Assembly (NCBI RefSeq): GCF_030247195.1
Contig: NC_080672.1
Coordinates: forward strand, 69,729,771 to 69,793,770
Length of the DNA stretch: 64,000 bases
From: Topomyia yanbarensis
Lineage: Eukaryota; Arthropoda; Insecta; Diptera; Culicidae
Direction of reading: 5' to 3'
Shown in pieces: positions 47,496 through 59,419 of the stretch. Numbering within the stretch: position 1 is the first letter of the stretch; every line of letters starts with the position of its first letter. The notes below the pieces were generated by a model. The model did no database searches. It had not been told where the DNA came from and saw only the letters and a list, made by a program, of their open reading frames with translations. A program made the position numbers and the translations under genes.

Positions 47496-48975
47496 TGGCG
47501 GTGGTTAGCTATTTTCGTCCGCGTCCCTTTTCACTTATTTTTAGAAAGTGATTCATCAGCAGCGCTATCTTTGAAAATGAACCAGCTCGGTTATGCAACT
47601 AATTTTTTCCGATTTTATTTTAATACATTTAATTAAACAGTTGTTTCGTTATAATCCGAATTGCACACATTTTGTTGTATGTAATTTTAAATATTCTTTG
47701 ATTTGATGGCGTTGTAAGGAATCACGTATCTGTCTGTTGATGCCAATCGAGCTTACTTTTCTTTCGACTGAGCAAACTAATTTCTTTGTTTGTTTAGTGC
47801 TTATTTGACATACTAGGAAACTAATCCACTGGGTGTTTAATGCGGTTGGAGAATACGCATGGTCTTGTCTGAGTGAATAATGGCTTTTGAATTATGCATG
47901 AGGGCTGAGAATTGACAATTCGCAAGAAGAATTCAAGGCAATTTATCAATTTTCGGCAATCATACTAGAACAAAGAACAAATGTTTTCATGTCAAAGTCA
48001 TTGGTTTACTTTAAAACCATTAAATCATAAATAAATTTTATTAATTTTTCTTATTGTATTGAGTACTTGCTTATGCTTTGGAGTAATACATGCTCTATAT
48101 TATTGTCACGTCAACCATATTTCTTCATGAGTATAAAAATATTGTAGCTTGATTATTAAAGCAAAAGGTGACAAGTTAGTTTCTTATCGTTCTTATTGTT
48201 TTCAATCTTGGTCTAGTGATTAGCGTAAAAAACGCGCACATGTCAGCGGTTGTATATCCTACATACAAATTAGTCGTTTCAGGTATTTCGGTAGTTTTAT
48301 ACCGTTTAAATTAGATGGCGTTACAAAGTGTGCAAATAATTATAACATAAGAATCAATCGTCCGCGGAGAAAAAAGCCAATACATACACTACCGGTCAAA
48401 AGTTAATGTTCATCCTACAATGTTAGTGTAGTATTCAAAAAGCTATGGTATTATTTATAACTATTTTTCGACCCATTTCTCTACGATTGACACATAAAAT
48501 ATCTAGTTTTTTCACTTTTCAATAATTAGATGATAATCTTCGCATTAGTTCATTTTGAATAGATTTTTCTTTCGACACTTACGATTTTCAATGTGAAAAT
48601 CTTTCTACTTACCTTTAAATAAAGAAAAATATAAAAAACAATTTGGAATATAATGTTTAAGTGAACTCTCGCAGCACTAAGATGTTACACGTATTATGTA
48701 CTCAACGTATTGAAAGAAGACAACCTGTCATAACAAGTTTGATTGTGATCTACGCGTCACCCAAAGGCGTCAAACCCCCTCCTACACTCTGACCAGTAGC
48801 GTGTAGCAACATGATATGGTTAAGAGGCACGTGCTTGACAAAGTCTACTGAGAAACCCACTCAATTATGTAAAATTAAAAAAAAAAGCGGATGAACTTGA
48901 ACTTTTGACTGGTAGTGTAAGTATCATTAATAATAATACCAAAATTTATGCACGAAAAATAATGCGAAACACCAA
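47496..48975 (-). repeat. Unnamed interspersed repeat, copy D, split by a MITE
   Basis: Inverted relative to copies A to C and the most complete copy. It runs from GGCGGTGGTTAGCTATTTTC (the family's right end) to ATGCACGAAAAATAATGCG (its left end). The 531-bp MITE at 48387-48917 interrupts it: the repeat reads GCCAATACA before and AGTATCATTAATAATAATAC after, as copy A does without a break. Without the MITE the copy is about 0.95 kb. No ORF. Confidence 0.85.
48387..48917. mobile_element. Complete Tc1/mariner-like MITE nested in copy D
   Basis: TA at 48385-48386 and 48918-48919 flank inverted ends CACTACCGGTCAAAAGTT and AACTTTTGACTGGTAGTG, which differ at one position in 18. Length is 531 bp, with no transposase. 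A partial copy lies at 11445-11684. The interruption of copy D by this element proves that it is mobile and younger than the host repeat. Confidence 0.9.
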
Positions 48976-49695
48976 CCATAATCGTTTTTCTTTATATTGT
49001 ATTGTTTTTGGAATGCTGGAATGAAGGAGCAAGGAATAATAAAATTGTTCACCTGCCGTTTAATACTATTAAATATAACCAACACTCCAGACTATCGGCT
49101 GTCCGGAGCTGAAATTACTTTTTTAACAAACCGATCGTTTCCAAATTTATTCAATAAACGATAAATCTATAATAAATTCTCGGCAGCCGGCTGCCCAAAG
49201 CAATAAACACATGGTAACACTACAGAGAGTTGCATAGATCGCATCACTCATCAAGGTGAATTCAGATTTGTGGAACTCTACCCCATCCTACTATAAAAAA
49301 CTCTTTCCCATAGCAAACGTTGAGATGCAGAGGTATTCACGGTCTCCACAAAACCGATTGTTACACTAACATTCCTTTCCTTCCCCGATGACTGTAAGGA
49401 CATTACCGGCGCCGCTATTGTCATTTCAAAGTATTGAACTCTTGAAAGTGTACTTTGAGGATGGATGGCTACTCCCAGACCCCATTCTTTGATTCTCTGT
49501 GCAATTTCGCTTATTCTGATCAATCACGGAGTAGCAATTACAAATTGTCATCATAATCATGCTAACCTTTAGTTTTATTTTTTAGTAATTAGCGTAAAAA
49601 AGAGATCAGTAGTTCAAATAACATTCTTCATAATGCAATCAAATCGACACAGCATCAATCACTATTGAGTCAGACCGAGTTAAGTGACACGAGAG
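48976..49695. other. No gene recognised
   Basis: An 81-codon minus-strand ORF at 49278-49523 has no domain. Nothing else is supported. Confidence 0.4.
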
Positions 49696-49699
49696 AAAT

Positions 49700-49950
49700 G
49701 AATTTAAAGTTTGATGCACTGTATTTTTTTAAGTTACCAGACATTTACCATTTTATATTTTTCCACTACTCAACAATATTTTAAGGTAAAACTGGAAATG
49801 ACTGGTTCTATGCACTAATTGATCCACTGTGATTGAAGCAATGAGTATCTTCTAGAGACTTGGTAACAAGATCAAATAACATGCAAATAGAGCAAATTGA
49901 AATTGGTAAAAGTCTGGTAACTTCAAAAATACACTGTTTAAACTTAAAAA
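49700..49950. mobile_element. Probable MITE with imperfect ~45-bp inverted ends
   Basis: CACTGTATTTTTTTAAGTTA, then CCAGACATTTACCATTTTA, at about 49715-49755 is mirrored by the complement of TTGGTAAAAGTCTGGTAACT, then TCAAAAATACACTG, at about 49900-49936. Outer flanks (AATTTAAAGTTT / AAACTTAAAAAA) extend the match. The target site is unclear. Confidence 0.55.
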
Positions 49951-51800
49951 ATCATTCTCCCCGAAATTAATAATATGTCATTTAACAACACAAATTGATT
50001 TTATGTCTCCAGAAATGTTTAAATTTCCTTGAAGATTAAATTTTAATCCTTAGATAAATCTCATTTGCTTTAATATTTGATATCAAACTAATGTTATCAA
50101 TTAATATGCATTTGTGCCATAACCCTACAGCTCACACAGATTAACACTGTACACAACAAAACTCGTACTAAACGAAATAGTTTATAAGTACAACTCCAGC
50201 GGCTTCCTTCTGATAGAGAACTTCCTGAAACGGTGGTACGATAACAGTAGAAGGACAGTCATTTTATCTTACTCTGAGATACTCGGCAGCTTATCATGTT
50301 GTGCCAGTTGACAAAATCAACTATCTCACACATGTCTCGGCAAGGCAAACCACTCGCAATCAGCGAGAAAACGCACAGCGAAACCGGCTCCCAACGTCGG
50401 GGTACGGAACAATCAGCCACTCCACAGTCTACGATACAAACTCTCAATTTCGAACCATTTTGCTTCGAAGAAGCCTTGGATAACAATCAACTCAAGATAG
50501 TTGCTTAAAAGCAACAACACAGCCGGTCGCGTAAACTTGACCTTTTCACATCGCAACTCATCCATTGCCACCTTCGCCATTCCGGCAATACCATACATAT
50601 AACATGAGCCAGAGAAAACTAAAAATCGTTAAATATCAACCAACAGTGTGGAACGTGTTTTAACACTTATGTGTTTTTGGCACCCCCTGAAGCCGGGGTA
50701 GACGTTAACATGCATGTCTGTCAGTCAGTCAGACCGATATCGGTGCACATCCACCAGTTAGTCAGTCAGTCAGCCAGTCTAGGCTAAGGTGAGCGACCGA
50801 CGGCAGTCAGCCAGCCAATCTTTTCGGTTGTTTCATGAAATATGCATCAATCATCTGAAATAAAAAAAAAAAAACAAACAAATCATACACCACAACAAAC
50901 ACTCATCGGGTTGTAAATTGCGCTTCGTTTCTCGAGAAAATTTGTTCAGGAAAAGTTAATCGTGTTTGCTAACGGTGGAACACGGATAAGCTAAGACTAG
51001 TGGGTAGTGGTTTTTAAACAACATTTTATATACATAGTAATGGGTGTAGCTGATTTGTGGTTTTATACCGGGAAATGAAATTAAGTCTTTAGCTGTATTT
51101 ACTACCGAAATACTTATTCTGACTTCCAATGAAGTTGATGTTTTGTTTCGATTTTGCGATTTGTACATTTTACATTTTTTCGAGTTTCAGACATTTATAG
51201 GTTCATCTTTACAATTCAATTTCAACAGTATGAATTTATTGCACTACCAAAAACAAAATTAATTTCTGGAAACCTTTCTCTCCTGTTACATTTTGTGTAC
51301 TCTATCTCCGGAAAATCTGACTGAAATCTAGTGACACTTTTGGCAACCTTTAGAACAGTGTCTCGTCCGGCTTAGCACAAGAGCAGTGCAATGCACCTAT
51401 AAAATTAAATCTCAAACCTAGCGCAGTCCGTGTTTTGAAAAACATTACACCCCATTCTAAGTACATTGAATGACCTTTCGAGCTAGATTATATTGGCAAA
51501 TTTTCCCATTCTAAGCAAACTGACCGCCATTATTCCAAACGAACCCCCCTGTACACCGACAAATCGTTACTTGCCACTTACTCGGTTGTACTTTTAGTCA
51601 ATATACAGAGCTACTACACCGGATTAGGAGACACTCAATGGACGTGGATCGTGAGAACTGTGCTGCTGCATTTACGGCAGCGAGAAATTCTATTTTTAGT
51701 GTTTCTGTATCCAGTAATCAGCGGCTTTCAGCTCAGCCACAATGCGACTACTGGACCAGTCAGAGAGTGTTAGGTTGTGTTGCAATAGTTTAGCCTCTGT
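49951..51800. other. No gene recognised; CAGT microsatellite near 50715-50800
   Basis: Contains CAGTCAGTCAG runs near 50718-50735 and 50760-50780. ORFs of 60 to 75 codons at 50259-50598 overlap on both strands. The plus-strand frame 50296-50508 has an even, hydrophilic composition, but no domain or splice support. The region is GC-richer between 50260 and 50830. Confidence 0.35.
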
Positions 51801-51804
51801 GGGC

Positions 51805-51880
51805 AAGTCTCAGTCGTTCATCATCGAGCGCGGCTGACTTGCTAGAGAGACCTAGTACTCGGGTGTAGCCTAACTAAAGG
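51805..51880 (+). promoter_or_regulatory. Possible core promoter and non-coding first exon
   Basis: TCTCAGTCGTT at about 51808-51818 fits the arthropod initiator (TCAGTC). CGAGCGCGGC at 51825-51834 resembles a motif-ten element but sits about 4 bp too close. CTAAAGGTGAAG near 51875 could be a splice donor. Surrounding sequence is GC-richer and non-repetitive. If real, it would be an alternative first exon inside the presumed long intron. No TATA box or downstream promoter element at the expected position was found. Confidence 0.2.
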
Positions 51881-52443
51881 TGAAGTTGTTAGGCGAGTTT
51901 TTTTTGTTCATTGTGTTGGTTTTTCCATGCCGGCTTGTTTTATTGCCAATTGCAGCATCAACGGGGGCCTTATTTTTTCGCGACCGCACTTTTATTTGCG
52001 CTGCTGGGTATGGTGTGGGAAAATTCAATTGTTGAAAAAATTTAGGTTTGCTATAGTTGCGAATTGTATGGACAATCTTTTTTTTTCAAGTAAACGACAG
52101 ATTTTAGGTCATGATGCAGATGCAGATACTGATATGCTAGTTGTCATCATTTTTCTTGTCAATGTTTGTTACCTCACATTTTAGGTATTTGCTAATATTT
52201 CTTTTCTTTTTGGCTCTTTGCAGGTGAGATTACGATCTTCGTTTTATTATTGCGACACTGTGATCGTAGCGATAATAGCCATGGTAAGAACAAGTCAAAC
52301 GAATGAAAGATTCAATATTTTTAAGTCCGAAAAAATTTCTTATGCACTGCAACAGTCTAGTTTGATATATTTAGACGATAGCATGTCCAATGAATACACA
52401 ATCTCTGTCGAATTAAATCAATAGAAGCAACAATACAACACTC

Positions 52444-53748
52444 CACAGTGTTTTAAAACGTCGTTTTCGTGCTCAAAATTAATAGCGTCTAAACCGTTGA
52501 CTTTAGAGGTATAGTTTGTTCGGAGAAGTTGTCCTTCTTATGATTGCGCATCCACAGAAGTATACCGTTCAGTGATTAATTCACCTATGAGTGATATACG
52601 AAATTTATTTTCTAAACTAATTAAGATAGAGACTTTGTGTCTTCGACAAAGTTGTAGCAAATGCCATTACAAAAGAAATTGCTGAAGACATCATATATCT
52701 AGCTTTAATAGTTTACGAGTTATGGAACATATTATATGGAAGACTACTTAAAATTAGTTTTTTCATGATAACTTTTTTAGACGTTCTCGTATCTTCTTCG
52801 AATCTTCTACAAAGTTGTTTGCGTTATAGTTATCCAAAAAAGGAAAAGGGAACTTTGACCACAATCAAGATCAAAGTACGAAACGTAGCATATCGTGCGT
52901 TCGAGAAGTTTGTCACGTGAAATTTAAACAATCAGTGAATACTGGTAAGCTTGAAAAAACGATGGATATTCCACCAGAAGGTTTATTAATGTCTTTCGTG
53001 ACATTTATAATGGAGCTTGATTAACGTCACCTGTTCACAATGTGGATCCTGTCGTGACTGAAATTTTACCATAAAAACATGAAGCTGTTTGTCGAAGTAC
53101 GCTGGAATATTTCATTTTATACCACTGCGATGGCATATTGTATTGAACATAACTCTCGGGGAGAATCGCGTCGACTAACAATCGGGCCACTATATGGAAG
53201 TAAAAAGCTAGTACTTTCAGTATGTTATGATGTTGTTTGCTCCTTTTTGCTCCTTAACGAATTATTTAAGGTGGAAGTTACCCCAAACAAATCGTAAAAT
53301 TTGGAATATATTTTTAAATTCAACAGATAGGAATTAACTATGCTCGGCAAAAATATGTGTTTCGATACCGCAAACAACTTTGTAGAAGATTCCAAGAAGA
53401 TACGAGAACGTCTAAAAAAGTTATCATGAAAAAACTAATTTTAAGGGGTCTTCCATATAATATGTTCCATAACTCGTAAATTATTAAAGCTAGATATATG
53501 ATGTCTTCAGCAATTTCTTTTATAATAGCATTTACTACAACTTTGTCGAAGACACAAAGTCTCTATCTTAATTAGTTTAGAAAATAGATTTCGTATATCA
53601 CTTATAGGTGAATTAATCACTGAACGGTATACTTCTGTGGATGCGCAATCATAAGAACAACAACTTCTCCGAACAAACTATACCTCTAAAGTCAACGGTT
53701 TAGACGCTATTAATTTTGAGCACGAAAACGACGTTTTAAAACACTGTG
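52444..53748. mobile_element. 1305-bp foldback element with 380-bp inverted arms
   Basis: The arms 52444-52823 and 53369-53748 are near-perfect inverted copies of identical length. The termini CACAGTGTTTTAAAACGTCG and its complement are exact. CACTC flanks both sides (52439-52443 and 53749-53753), a 5-bp target-site duplication. The 545-bp centre is unrelated to the arms and holds a 72-codon ORF (53079-53297) with no recognisable domain. No transposase is present, so mobility must come from elsewhere. The low divergence between arms suggests a recent origin or ongoing arm homogenisation. Confidence 0.92.
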
Positions 53749-54270
53749 CACTCGAAGCAAGAAGCAACTCATTTTGCTGAGTACCTTCACACGGGCATAC
53801 CGATAGTTTTAGACTGCTATTGGTATTTATCTCTAAGGACTAAATTTAAGGAGACCATTTTATGCATGATAGACACTACTACTAACATAATTAAGTAAAG
53901 GAATTTGCGTTATGACTTCGTCTCATCACTATCTGGTACTGACTTAGCGCAATATATTCGCCAGAAACTTACCATTAATTAGAAGCGGCGTGGCGCAAGT
54001 ACCAAAGTTCTGCTTACTGATAAGAAATGCAGTGAAATTGAAACGGCATTTCGGCTTGCAAACTAAAGCGTAGCATTTTTCCCTAAGTGAAAAATTATAT
54101 TTTTTGATCTAGTGTCTAACTAACGAATCAGTCAGTTCCTCTGAAGCGTTTTGTTATACCGATTTTAAGGACCCTTTCTTCAGCTCAAGTTTAGTTTTAT
54201 CATTTTTTTTCGAAGCACTGCTTTATTTATAAAAGTTAGATTTTTGTAGTTCGAATTCTTCTCATTTGTA

Positions 54271-55620
54271 GGGGAATTGTGGGAAAAACCGACACTGTGG
54301 GTAAAACCGACACCCCACAACATTTCCTAGAAATCAAATTTTTATGCATTTCATAATGATACATTATTATTAGTACGTTTATTTAGAGCATTTGAAGAAA
54401 AATTGGATTTACGTTAGTACGCCGAATGTCATAAAAATAAACAAAACATACGAAAGCAGCGTTCATACTCGTCTGGATGTTAAATTTCGTTGGTAGATTT
54501 TAAGGTTTTAACCGAACAAAACCTTTTCAAATCACCACATTTTTCAGTACCTATTATTATCGGCCTGTCCTATGATCAACTAGGTGCATTGAAGACGAGT
54601 TTGAGAAATTCAATATTTTTAATCGCTTTTATAAAAAAATGTGCGCTGTTGGGGTAAAACCGACACCCTATGGTTAGGGTAAAACCGACACGCTGTTAAG
54701 ATGGTTGTGTATACTTGCGATTCATTTCAACATACTGGGGATCTTTGTGACACTTCAATTAGCCTATTAGAACACTATAGTATCAACAGAAATGCACAGA
54801 AATACTTTTATTGTGTTTATTTCTTGTAAGTCTCTTTGAAAATTAAAAATTGGAATTTTTGCTTATCTGATTCTATCGAAGCTGTTGCTATTTCTGCAAA
54901 AAGCTCATCAATCCGAATTTCTAGTGTTCTCTTGGTTTTTCATAGACGAACTTTATCACAATGGGATAATGATCTTATGTATACCCCAATAGATCGTTGA
55001 TGATCAGAGTCCGAAAAATCAAATCTGAAAAAGATAGTTTTACTAAGAAGTGTGTGTGTCACTTATAAGTGAATTAATCCAATTAGCAGAACGTAGAACG
55101 CTTGCAAATCTTCTCTTACGAAATAATATGACACTGGAGGTTGCAATGATGTGCGCAAGGATTATTTGGAAATACTCATAAAAAAATAATCCTTTAGCAT
55201 AAAATACTCTTATTTATAGTACTACGCTTTCGAACTTTCTTCCCCTCACTACATGATGAAGCAATAAAAAGCACATATTTGCATCATACATACTCACACT
55301 TTATTAATCAAGCACATATCTCATGTTTAATAAAGATAAAGATTTTAATAAAGTGGAGAGAAAATAAATTAAAGGGGGTGTCGATCTTACCCCTATGGGG
55401 TGTCGGTTTTACCCGCAGTGCTTACAAAAAGTCACTTTGTTTTCCAAGTTTTACAACCAATATTTTTTAATGAAATTAATTTTTTGAAGTGCTGAAAAAA
55501 TTAAGTCTTGTGAAGAATTTTCTGAAGAAGAATTCTGCATAAAAATTATAATTTTATTGGTTTTGTGGCAACTTAGAAAATTTGTTAAGCTTAAGGTGTC
55601 GGTTTTAACCATAATTCCCC
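54271..55620. mobile_element. 1350-bp TA-flanked element with ACCGACAC subrepeats
   Basis: TA at 54269-54270 and 55621-55622 flank inverted ends GGGGAATTGTGG, AAAAACCGACAC and GTGTCGGTTTTA, ATAATTCCCC. GGTAAAACCGACACC-like blocks recur inside the left side (near 54298, 54652 and 54680) and inverted inside the right side (near 55376-55415). Such subterminal repeats are typical transposase-binding sites. No transposase motif was found. The class is probably Tc1/mariner-superfamily on TA grounds only. Confidence 0.8.
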
Positions 55621-55944
55621 TACCTAGCAAACCGACTGGGCTAGACATAACATTCAACAATGAAACATAACTTAAATGCACGGTTAGAACAACTGGTCGG
55701 GACTGAAGTCCCGGTGGTAGCGATGTTCTGATTTTAGCAGATGAGGACACCGAAACTTTTTTGGCTACGAAATCCATGGGGGCACATACCTTAATCTAGT
55801 TGTATTTATGCACAAAGTGGGGCTTAACTCACTCTGGAGAAACATCATTGTACATAATTTACTCCTAAAAAGTAAACAAATAGATTAAACCAATTTATAC
55901 ATAAGGGCAAAACATCTAACAATTAAATGCTTGTGTTTATAATT

Positions 55945-56155
55945 CATTTCATCAGTAACTAGTACCAACTTGGAGCCAGTTAGACGAGTAACCTTCCGGC
56001 AGTCGAGCTAGTGCACGCTACTCTGAAAATCAAGCGAAATCGTCTCGTTCAGTGGGCCACAAGCGTAACTAAGCAGAGGATTCATCAAAACTAACACAAA
56101 ATTAACACTAAATCCAAATAATTACACAGCTTGTGTCTAGTTGGTACTAAGGAAT
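55945..56155. repeat. Diverged ACACCAACTTG-family foldback copy
   Basis: CAGTAACTAGTACCAACTTG near 55951, ATCAAAACTAACACAAAATT near 56086, and ACACTAAATCCAAA near 56107 match the 40619 element in the same order. The right end (TAGTTGGTACTAA) is a degenerate mirror of the left. This copy is old. Confidence 0.55.
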
Positions 56156-56189
56156 TCCACGAAGATCCGTCCGAAAATCTTTAAAATCG

Positions 56190-56863
56190 TGACCGACCAT
56201 CTTAGATTCCAATGAAACTTTACACATTTCGCCGGCATGGAAGACTAAACATTTTCCACAATCAGTAAAATTATTTTGACTCAAGAGCAATTTTTTAAAA
56301 GGGCGTAGACATTTCTACGTGCATTAATTTAAATTTTTTTGTGCGATTACTCTATTTTATACAGCAAAACTTTCAGAGAACGAGTTACAGGGAATGAATA
56401 TTTCTGTACGAAAAAAATACACTGAAAATTTTTTTGTCATTTTTCAAAAAAAAAAACAAAAAAACTGTGTTAAAAATTTAAATTGAAAAAAAAACATTTT
56501 TTCTAATTTTTTATATTTTGTCAACAAAAACCTTAAGAAAAAAGAAACATTTTGAATATGATTCTATGATGGAGAACTTATCGGTAAAAAAGTTTTTCTA
56601 ACAATAACTTTATACATGTTTTCAAATACCATACTGATTGACATACAAAACTGTAATTTTATTACAGAATATAATTCTAAGTATCGTTCTAAATCAAAAT
56701 GCATTATAAAAAATCTTCCGAAATGCGATAGTTTTCGGGATATTTGGAATTCTGTCCCTTCATAAACAGTTAATTCGTGTGATTATGCCCTTTTTAAAAG
56801 CTATTCGTGTCACCCCATCAGAAATTATCAAAAATCTAATGTTTATATTTATGTTAACTTATT
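56190..56863 (+). repeat. GAGCAATTTTTCAAAAGGGCG family, copy 3
   Basis: Matches copies at 27780 and 35330: CGCCGGCATGGAAGACTAAA, a GACTCAAGAGCAATTTTTTA block, CAAAACTGTAATTTTATTAC and a GCCCTTTTTAAAAGCTATTC block. A unit of about 300 bp ending with CAGTGTATTTGGATCATG is then repeated, diverged, as the left arm of the adjacent palindrome. Confidence 0.75.
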
Positions 56864-57646
56864 CAGTGTATTTGGATCATGTAGAAACTTTCATTAAAAA
56901 AGTTTCTTAACAACAACTTTTGACATATTTTTATAATTCATACTGTTTGCAGTCAAAAATATAACTTTATTTTTGACTATGATTCCAAACGCCATTTTAA
57001 ATGAAAATGCTCAAAACAAAAATTTTCTGAAATGGTTCTCGAGATATTTTAAATTTTATTTTAACAGCACAATCATTTTGTGTTATTATAACCTTTTCAT
57101 AAGTTATTCGCGATTTTCCATCAAACAACAATAAGTTTTTCAAAAGGCCCATAAAATTTCCTATACCTTTGTCTTTGACATCAAGGCGATATTGTAACCC
57201 ATTTGAAAGCTACATGAAAACAACCAAAATATGATCGAACTATTTAGTTCAATCATCAGACGCTATGGGTGAATAGTATTTTGATTGTTTTCGTATAGCT
57301 TTCAAATGATTCACAATATCGCGTTGATGTCAAAGAGGAAATACAAGAAATGTTATGGGCCTTTTGTAAAACCAATTGTTGTTGATGGAGAAATGCGAAT
57401 AACTTATGAAATGGTCGTAATAAAACAAAATAATTGTGTTGTTAAAACACAATTTAAAATGTCTCGAGAAATACAACATTTTAGAAATTTTTTGTTATGA
57501 GCATTTTGATTTAAAATAGCGTTTAGAATCATATTCAAAAATAAAATTGTATTTTTGACTGCAAATAGTATGAAGTATAAAATATGTTAAAAGTTTTTAG
57601 GAAAACTTTTTTTATTGAAAGCTTCTCCATGATCGAAATACACTGA
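56864..57646. repeat. 783-bp palindrome attached to family copy 3
   Basis: Arms 56864-57231 and 57276-57646 are inverted copies with moderate divergence around a 44-bp spacer. Landmarks are CAGTGTATTTGGATCATG / CATGATCGAAATACACTG at the tips, and CATTTGAAAGCTACATGAAA, then CAACCAAAAT, with its mirror near the centre. A 71-codon ORF (57285-57500) lies within the right arm and is not a gene. Confidence 0.85.
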
Positions 57647-59419
57647 AAAAGTTTCTTTTACGCCTATGGTGGGTCGTCACTAATATTCTAGGGATCATGA
57701 ACCTTTTTGTGTAATCATGAGTTCTGTTAAATTTTGTGCGTGAAAATCCTAAGCTCATGCACAAAATCCATATTTTCTTAATTTTATTACATCATAACAG
57801 TGGAAACGTTTTTTATGATTTTAGGAACTATTTCGTGAGCACGAATGGTTAATCGTGACTAATTTGGAACATTTGCAATCTTAAATTAGTTCACGAGGGA
57901 TGAATGGTTCCATGAATGATGTTCCGAACTTCGTGAAATAGTTCACGTTTAAATATGCAGAATTTCTTGTTGCTGTGAACTAATTCAAAACCACGAAATA
58001 AATACTATTCTAAAATTTGTCGGACGTAGTAACAGGCAAAACCTCTGTCGGCAATTCGTGAGACTTTAAGAATCGCATCTGGAGACCATTTATTCCTGAA
58101 GATTGGTCAGTTGATAATACCGTACCGGAAGCGAATATTTCCGATTGGAACGGCATGACAGAGAGCCATCTAAATATAGGTATATACGATATACATAGCA
58201 TCTTAAGAATAAGGGAGCATTGTCTTTATTTTATCGCGGTCGTTGACTTTAAATTTTATTCTATCCAATTAAGTTTTCGTAAGGTAGAATATTTCCTGAA
58301 GGTGAACATGGAGGGTAGACTTACAGAAGCCTCATATATCCAGTTTCACCATCTGTCCCATTCAATCCTGATATCATTGCACACTAGACTGCGAATTTTC
58401 GAAAACCTTATCGGCCCAGTCCTGAGTCAATTCCTAGCCCCACCAGTAGTGTCTGCTTTGAATTTTAACCAAATCGTACAAGTCTAGCTAGCGGAAATGT
58501 TTACATTTCAAATCAAGATGTTTGGTCATAACATGATATCGTCGATGTTCAACATTTCTTTGAAGAGACGTTGAAAGGCAATTTCGAGAGTTTCTATTTT
58601 TCAATATGTATTATTTTTACCTTTATAAGACACTACTCAAAGCGTATAAGCTTAACGGAGACGTGGACCTTTTCTATCTACAGTGAAAAAGCAACAAATG
58701 AAACATTGATGGGGTCTTTGAGATTTTGTGCACGTTGTTTTTAGTGTGCGTTGAGATATTCTTTTCCGTAGTGATGAAGCATTTTATGTGTCTCCTAATA
58801 ACGCCTGAGCTTTTCTCTCTTAGATTGTTTGCGTTGGCGATTTGGCAGCGTTCAGCTTTCATCGCTGCTGGTATTTTGTTCCTAACGGTAAGTCTTCGAT
58901 TTTTGTTATTGTCCAGGTGATCGGGATCTTAATTTAAACATGTTCGGATTCAGCACAGTTTATCAGCACAGTTGATACTATAATTTCATAAGTTTAGCAC
59001 AAGGCTGAATCTCTAGTTGGGTTGTTATAACACATTTGTGTCAAAGTTTTGGGAACTCTTGTTTGATCTTAAATTTCCTTAACCAAGAGCTATTTATTTC
59101 GGCTTTGTGGTAGCACTTCCTCAAGCTGATTTATTTGATGTCTCCTTACGAGAATCCTTTTGGCATTTAGAAAGAATTTCAGGCGAGGACATCATCATCT
59201 TCGTATTATTTCTAGGTACAGTAAAAGATGGCCTCCCATGGATATTTCCAGATAGCACAAGACTTCGTCATGGTCAGTGGAGTAACATTTCTAGAAAAGA
59301 GTACTTAGCGCGTCTCGTAAAAGAAAGCTCCAGTTTCCTCTACAACAAGAATCATTCCCATGCAGCTACGTATTGTGGCAATGAAATCGAAACGTTAATC
59401 CAGTCTACTAACATTAAGA
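57647..59419. other. No gene; CGTGAACTATTTCACG-like repeats 57700-58000
   Basis: Between 57715 and 58000 words such as TCATGA, CGTGAACTA and ATTTCGTGA recur in both orientations and probably belong to another decayed element. The 110-codon ORF at 58155-58487 and the 111-codon ORF at 59107-59442 are open but have no domain. The second has balanced composition and may be a protein relic of unknown origin. Confidence 0.35.

Noticed and set aside
57285..57500. 71-codon ORF
   Set aside because: Lies wholly within one arm of the 783-bp palindrome.
58155..58487. 110-codon plus-strand ORF
   Set aside because: No domain, no splice context, next to repeat DNA.
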